NCBI GenBank assembly: GCA_949502025.1
Contig: CATBCG010000032.1
Location: 16,053-80,052 of the forward strand
Length of the DNA stretch: 64,000 bases
Origin: MGBC131033 sp910585655
GTDB taxonomy: Bacteria; Bacillota; Clostridia; Lachnospirales; Lachnospiraceae
Direction of reading: 5' to 3'
Shown in pieces: positions 59,915 to 64,000 of this stretch. Position numbers and translations under genes: made by a program. The first letter of the stretch is position 1, and each line of letters begins with the position of its first letter. The notes beneath the pieces were generated by a model. It saw nothing but the letters and a program-made list of their open reading frames with translations, did not search any database and had not been told where the DNA came from.

Positions 59915-62900
59915 TTACATCCGAAACAAATCTTCTACTTCTTCTCGGGTCAGCTTGTTTAAAAACAGCTCGCCCGCCTGGATTACCGAATCTGAAAGCG
60001 AACGCTTCTTTTCCTGAAGCTTGTAAATTTTTTCTTCGATGGTTCCCTTTGTAATCAGCTTCATCACATTGACGATGTTCTTCTGACCAATCCGGTAAAC
60101 ACGGTCGGTAGCCTGTTCCTCAACGGCAGGATTCCACCATGGGTCATAATGAATGACCATATCGGCTCCCGTAAGGTTTAGACCGGTGCCTCCCGCCTTT
60201 AAAGAGATCAGATAAACTTTACCCTGCCCGTCGTTAAACAACTTGACGTCGGAGTTTCGTTTTTCAAGCGGAGTGCTACCGTCCAGATAAAAATAGTCAA
60301 TCCCCTCTTCTCTTAACTCCTCTTCAATCAGCCCTAACATGGACGTAAACTGAGAAAAGACAAGAATACGATGCCCGCCTTCAATCGCATGACGCAGCAG
60401 CTCTAAAAGCAGATTCATCTTGCCGCTTCCGCCCTCATAATTTTCTACAAAGGTAGAAGGATGGCAGCAGATTTGCCGTAATCTGGTCAAAGATGCCAAA
60501 ATCATCATCCGGCTTTTTTCAAAGCCGTTTGTCTGTATTTCATGCTCCAAATCCCGCCGTACCCCGGAAAGATACGATACATACAGCTCCTTTTGCTCCT
60601 CCGTCATATCGGAAACCATCTTCTTTTCAATCTTCTCCGGCAGCTCGCTTAGTACATCCCGCTTCATTCGCCGCAGGATAAACGGTTTGATATGGAAATT
60701 AAGCTGTTGCAAAGCGTCCTCATCTTCCTGGTGCATGATTGGTTTTTCATACAACGTGACGAAACGGGCATGAGAATGGAGGTAGCCCGGCATCACATAG
60801 TCAAAAATCGACCACAGCTCCGAGAGATTATTTTCTATCGGCGTTCCGGTCAGGGCAAACCGATGTCTGGCTAAAAGCTGCTTTACGGAGCGGGCGTTCT
60901 GGCTGTTTGGATTTTTGATAAACTGCGCTTCGTCCAAAAAGATCGTATGGAACGGAAGCGATTTCATATATTCCACATCCCGCCGGATAATCGGATAAGA
61001 AACCAGTACGACCTGGTAAGCGCCGCAGCTATCCCAGAGAGCATGGCGTTCTGCCGGGGTCCCGACGATCATCAGAGAACGAAGTTCCGGAGAAAAGCTT
61101 TCGATTTCATCCTGCCAGTTAAATACCAGAGACGACGGGCAGATGACCAGACAGGTAGCCGTCGGATCTTCTTTCCATGCGGCAGTCATATAGACGATAG
61201 ACTGTAACGTTTTACCAAGACCCATATCATCCGCTAAAATTCCACCCAAACGATGTTTTGCCAGAGAACTAAGCCATTGACAACCGATTTTCTGGTAGTT
61301 GCGAAGTTCTGCCTGAATCCCGTCCGGAAGAACAAAGTCCTCTCCTTCCGAAGCGCCGCCCGGATGCTCGATTTCCTCCATCAGCGAACGGAACGATTCT
61401 TCCATTTCGGATTGATAATACGTATCTTCCAGGGCATGATTTAAGAAAAAGGCATAATCCACGGAAGTATGCAGCAACCCTTCTTCGTCTATGGTATTCG
61501 TTCCATCCAGCTTTTCTAAAAGAACCGAAAATTTTTCTAATTCTTCTCCTTCTAAATCCAAAAAGCTGCCGTTTTTCAGACGGAAATACCGTTTCTTTAG
61601 CTGCAAAGAACGAAGCAGCGCCTGTAGTTCTTCCTTTGGGATATCTTCAAATTCAAAGTCAACTTCCAACAGGTTATTGTCGTTGATAATCCGTACGGCT
61701 GTCCGCAGCAGCTTTGGCGGCTGGATACGGATAGACTTAAATTCTTCAGAATAATAAAGCTCGTAGCGTTCGGCAAGCTCTTTGACCTCTTCTGTAAGAA
61801 AGCTGTAAATCCGCTCTTCGTCTTTCATATAATAAAACTGCTTTTCCCGAAGAAACCCAAGACTTTCTAATTCTTCAATGACTGCAGCCTCCTTCATAGC
61901 CTGGCGGACAATGATGGTTTTGCCGGACGGCAGCTTTCCAAACGGATTAAAATGATGTTCCCCATAACAGACGACGACTTCTAGCCGGATTTCGTTGCCG
62001 GCTCGCCCTAAATAAAGCTGAAAAACCGCTTCCTCCGTAATATAAAATTCCTGGAGCGACTCCGGTATGGTTAAGTTAAAGGTTTCATGGATCCGCGGCA
62101 ATATATTAGAAAGAAAGCGTTTTTTTGCCTCTCCTGCAAAAGAAAGTGGCTTCCCGCCTATTGTAAAGCTGCTGTAAAACGGAAGGAAATGCCTGGTAAA
62201 CGCTTCGTCCGGATGATAGACGGCGTTTTGATAATAAAACAAGCTTCCGCTTTCATCTAAAGGAAATAGCCGATCTTCGTCTCGATCTAAGAGAATGGCG
62301 TCCTCTTCTTCGGAGACGTTAAGAAAAAAGTTTAACTCCGGCTTCGTATCAAAGAAATCGACTTTCCCCAGATCTTTTTCATACAGCGAAAGCTGGATTT
62401 CTTTTTTTCCCATACGAAAGAGCTTTAAGAGCATATTTTTTCCTGCATAGAGGATCGATTTGTTAAACGTCGTAGTCGTATTCGCTTTTCCGGACTCTTC
62501 CTGCAGCTCCTGAATTTCCAGCAAATAATCTAAAATCTGCATAGAAGCTGCGTCAAAACGGCTTTCTCCTGGCTGGAAGCTGAATTCCTTGCCTAACTGA
62601 ATCGGTCTTTTTTCCGAATAATCCACCAGAAAACGCCGGATGTTCTGCATTTTATACATGCGGCTGTTGCCTACCAAAAAGCTTACTTCTGCTTTGGCTG
62701 AACCGTCGTCCCGCAAAATTACAGGAATCTCGACGCATAATTCGATATGATAAAGCGCCCCTTGCCCCGGATAATAGTCCAGCTTATCAAAATAATCTAA
62801 AATCTGGTTGATTTTCTTTTTTTCCGGCGTCTGGTTGCCTACCGGATTGGTTTTTCCCTGATAATCCACCACAAATAATAACACTGCTACTACATGTTTA

Positions 62901-63142
62901 CAGGCTCCGGCATATTTATGGCTCGCCGGGCAATTACAGGTATAAGAAATAGCGTCAGGATTGCTGACGTCCACATCTACCATATATTCGCTTTTTCCAA
63001 GGATAGCGGCATGGTAATGCTCTCTGCGGCTGGACTTGGAAATGTTTTTAATAGCCTTTCCGGTATAATAGCGCAGCCCGCGGCTGTAAGTGGTTTCATC
63101 AGTGGCAAGATTTTTAATCAAGGCACGGTTCAGTTCTGGCAT
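59915..63142 (-). CDS. SNF2-family helicase with SWIM zinc finger
   Basis: 1075 residues: N-terminal SWIM zinc finger (CNC ... CKH, C69, C71, C81, H83), a long intermediate region (about 100-600), then Snf2 helicase core with DDMGLGKTLQSI (Walker A, about 640), FLDEAQFIKN (DEAQ), ALTGTPIENN and the C-terminal helicase half with VFSQFTSML and QATDRVYRIGQ. Likely DNA-translocating, but cellular role unknown. Stops 7 nt from the convergent anti-sigma gene. AGGGAG before the ATG. Confidence 0.92.
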   Translation of the reverse strand: MPELNRALIKNLATDETTYSRGLRYYTGKAIKNISKSSRREHYHAAILGKSEYMVDVDVSNPDAISYTCNCPASHKYAGACKHVVAVLLFVVDYQGKTNPVGNQTPEKKKINQILDYFDKLDYYPGQGALYHIELCVEIPVILRDDGSAKAEVSFLVGNSRMYKMQNIRRFLVDYSEKRPIQLGKEFSFQPGESRFDAASMQILDYLLEIQELQEESGKANTTTTFNKSILYAGKNMLLKLFRMGKKEIQLSLYEKDLGKVDFFDTKPELNFFLNVSEEEDAILLDRDEDRLFPLDESGSLFYYQNAVYHPDEAFTRHFLPFYSSFTIGGKPLSFAGEAKKRFLSNILPRIHETFNLTIPESLQEFYITEEAVFQLYLGRAGNEIRLEVVVCYGEHHFNPFGKLPSGKTIIVRQAMKEAAVIEELESLGFLREKQFYYMKDEERIYSFLTEEVKELAERYELYYSEEFKSIRIQPPKLLRTAVRIINDNNLLEVDFEFEDIPKEELQALLRSLQLKKRYFRLKNGSFLDLEGEELEKFSVLLEKLDGTNTIDEEGLLHTSVDYAFFLNHALEDTYYQSEMEESFRSLMEEIEHPGGASEGEDFVLPDGIQAELRNYQKIGCQWLSSLAKHRLGGILADDMGLGKTLQSIVYMTAAWKEDPTATCLVICPSSLVFNWQDEIESFSPELRSLMIVGTPAERHALWDSCGAYQVVLVSYPIIRRDVEYMKSLPFHTIFLDEAQFIKNPNSQNARSVKQLLARHRFALTGTPIENNLSELWSIFDYVMPGYLHSHARFVTLYEKPIMHQEDEDALQQLNFHIKPFILRRMKRDVLSELPEKIEKKMVSDMTEEQKELYVSYLSGVRRDLEHEIQTNGFEKSRMMILASLTRLRQICCHPSTFVENYEGGSGKMNLLLELLRHAIEGGHRILVFSQFTSMLGLIEEELREEGIDYFYLDGSTPLEKRNSDVKLFNDGQGKVYLISLKAGGTGLNLTGADMVIHYDPWWNPAVEEQATDRVYRIGQKNIVNVMKLITKGTIEEKIYKLQEKKRSLSDSVIQAGELFLNKLTREEVEDLFRM

Positions 63143-63172
63143 ACAGATACTCCCTCCAAAATTTATGTTACA

Positions 63173-63862
63173 CTAATGCTTTCTCCAGGTAGCAGGATAA
63201 AACAGCAGCAGCATCGGAAACAGCTCCAGTCTTCCTGCCAGCATATCAAACATCATCACAAACTTGCTCAGTGGGGAAAAGGCAGAAAAGTTACCAGAGG
63301 CGCCGACTTCCCCTAATCCGGGACCAATGTTGTTGATCGTAGCGGCTACTGCGGTAAAGCTTGTCTCCAAATCAAAACCATCCAACGACAACACCAGCAG
63401 AGAAGCCAGAAATACCAGCACATAGGCGATCAAAAACGCATTTGTCGTCCGTACCGTTTCATGCTCTAACGCCTTGTCGTCTACCCGTACGACCTTCACA
63501 CTTCTTGGATGCAGCAAAAAAGCAAGCTCCTTTTTTACCGCCTTTCCGTACATGATAAAGCGGGATACTTTCATTCCGCCGCCGGTACTGCCTGCGCAGG
63601 CACCGACAAACATCAGCGCTACCATTAACACCCTGGAAAACTGCGGCCACAGGTTAAAATCCACCGTACCATAACCGGTTGTCGTCATAATCGAAGAAAC
63701 GGAAAAAGCGACATGGTGGAAATTTTTCCCCAGTTCTCCCAAATGAGTTGTAATGTTTACGGTAATCAAAAGAACTGCCAATACGTAAAGAAGGACATAC
63801 CCCCGTACTTCCTCCATCCGTAGTGCATCCTTTGGCTTTTTTAAGAGCAGCAAATAATAAAA
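63173..63862 (-). pseudogene. TrkH potassium transporter, 3' part only (5' part replaced)
   Basis: The frame encodes the C-terminal half of TrkH: FYYLLLLKKPKDALRMEEVRGYVLLY, the filter-like TTTGYGTVDFNLWPQ and AATINNIGPGLGEVG, ending with PLSKFVMMFDMLAGRLELFP and YPATWRKH. TrkH proteins are about 480 residues; about 230 remain. Upstream of FYY (63862) the family sequence stops; the same frame meets TAG at 63898-63896 with unrelated codons between. A TTG at 63853 could start a fragment but not a working channel. Truncated by a junction near 63863-63875. Confidence 0.8.
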
Positions 63863-63878
63863 CCTTAATCCGTGAAGC

Positions 63879-64000
63879 TTAATTATTATTCCATGCTATA
63901 ATCGCTCTGTTTATGCGGCCTTCCGATATTTTTTTAAGATGAAATAATTTCACCCATTTGGTGATGTTTTCTGATACAATACTCCATAAGAAAACTATGG
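63879..64000 (-). CDS. C-terminal end of an unknown protein, continuing beyond the window
   Basis: Minus-strand frame open from the window edge to TAA at 63881-63879, about 39 codons, ending SEGRINRAIIAWNNN, basic and hydrophobic. It ends 17 nt from the trkH junction, the position where a transposase stop often lies relative to an element end, but the sequence is too short to identify. Confidence 0.35.
   Translation of the reverse strand, partial: IVFLWSIVSENITKWVKLFHLKKISEGRINRAIIAWNNN

Noticed and set aside
1..64000. tRNA, rRNA or a replication origin
   Set aside because: I looked for cloverleaf patterns in the gaps, rRNA-like stretches and DnaA-box clusters and saw none; gaps are short.

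Overview
The window is a low-to-mid GC Firmicutes chromosome segment, most like Clostridia of the Lachnospiraceae type. This is inferred from gene order (mutS-mutL-miaA; radC-mreBCD-PBP2-minCDE-rodA-mgsA; yggS-sepF-ylmH-divIVA; TIGR03960/TIGR03936 radical SAM pair with the rng/rplU/prp/rpmA/obgE/yhbY/nadD/yqeK/rsfS cluster), from Gram-positive AGGAGG-type ribosome binding sites, from an L27 N-terminal extension with its Prp protease, and from clostridial families such as DUF5688 and DUF4869. No rRNA, tRNA or CRISPR array was seen. Gene density is high and most genes sit in translationally coupled runs.

Layout. 1-5.3 kb (+): mismatch repair (3' part of mutS, mutL), miaA, and an aluminium-resistance-type PLP enzyme. 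5.4-16 kb (+): radC, then the cell-shape and division block mreB, mreC, mreD, a very large PBP2, minC, minD, minE, rodA, mgsA and a lipoprotein D,D-carboxypeptidase. 16-24 kb: a small P-loop protein, DUF378 (-), then a second division block (HlyD-like, yggS, sepF, ylmH, divIVA) followed by aroB, lspA and rluD. 23.8-26.4 kb (+): an accessory set of BlaI-type repressor, orphan AbiEi-like protein, DUF5688 and a 54-aa zinc-ribbon protein, ending in strong hairpins. 26.4-32.7 kb (-): nitroreductase, dCMP deaminase, a secreted family-10-like glycosyl hydrolase and a large secreted amidase. 32.8-36.2 kb: a TtcA-like thiolase, a XerS-like recombinase, and a divergent lexA / LysM-protein pair with two LexA boxes and two near-perfect promoters, i.e. 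an SOS division-control locus.

36.2-54.6 kb (-) holds the ribosome/GTPase cluster (rsfS, yqeK, nadD, yhbY, obgE, rpmA, prp, rplU) and, upstream, rng with its two radical SAM partners. Between rplU and rng lies about 8 kb of accessory DNA: two tandem Ig-like secreted paralogs, an aldehyde dehydrogenase, an iron alcohol dehydrogenase, a P-loop ATPase pseudogene (one nonsense codon and one frameshift) next to DUF4869, a methyltransferase, a small membrane protein and a PHP phosphatase. A secreted transglutaminase/leucine-rich-repeat protein is wedged, with overlapping start and stop codons, between TIGR03936 and rng. 54.6-57.4 kb (-): an AAA-ATPase-like/PD-(D/E)XK protein, a small one-helix membrane protein and an unrecognised nuclease-like protein. 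57.5-59.9 kb (+): a zinc-ribbon membrane protein, a small secreted protein with calcium-loop-like repeats, an ECF sigma factor and an RsgI-like anti-sigma factor. 59.9-64 kb (-): a SWIM/SNF2 helicase and the C-terminal half of a TrkH potassium transporter whose 5' half has been replaced by unrelated DNA running off the window.

The most interesting candidates for follow-up are the secreted calcium-loop protein/sigma/anti-sigma module, the SOS-controlled LysM protein with a long basic N-terminus, the decayed ATPase-DUF4869 pair, the BlaI-AbiEi-DUF5688 module lacking an AbiEii toxin, and the truncated trkH junction.
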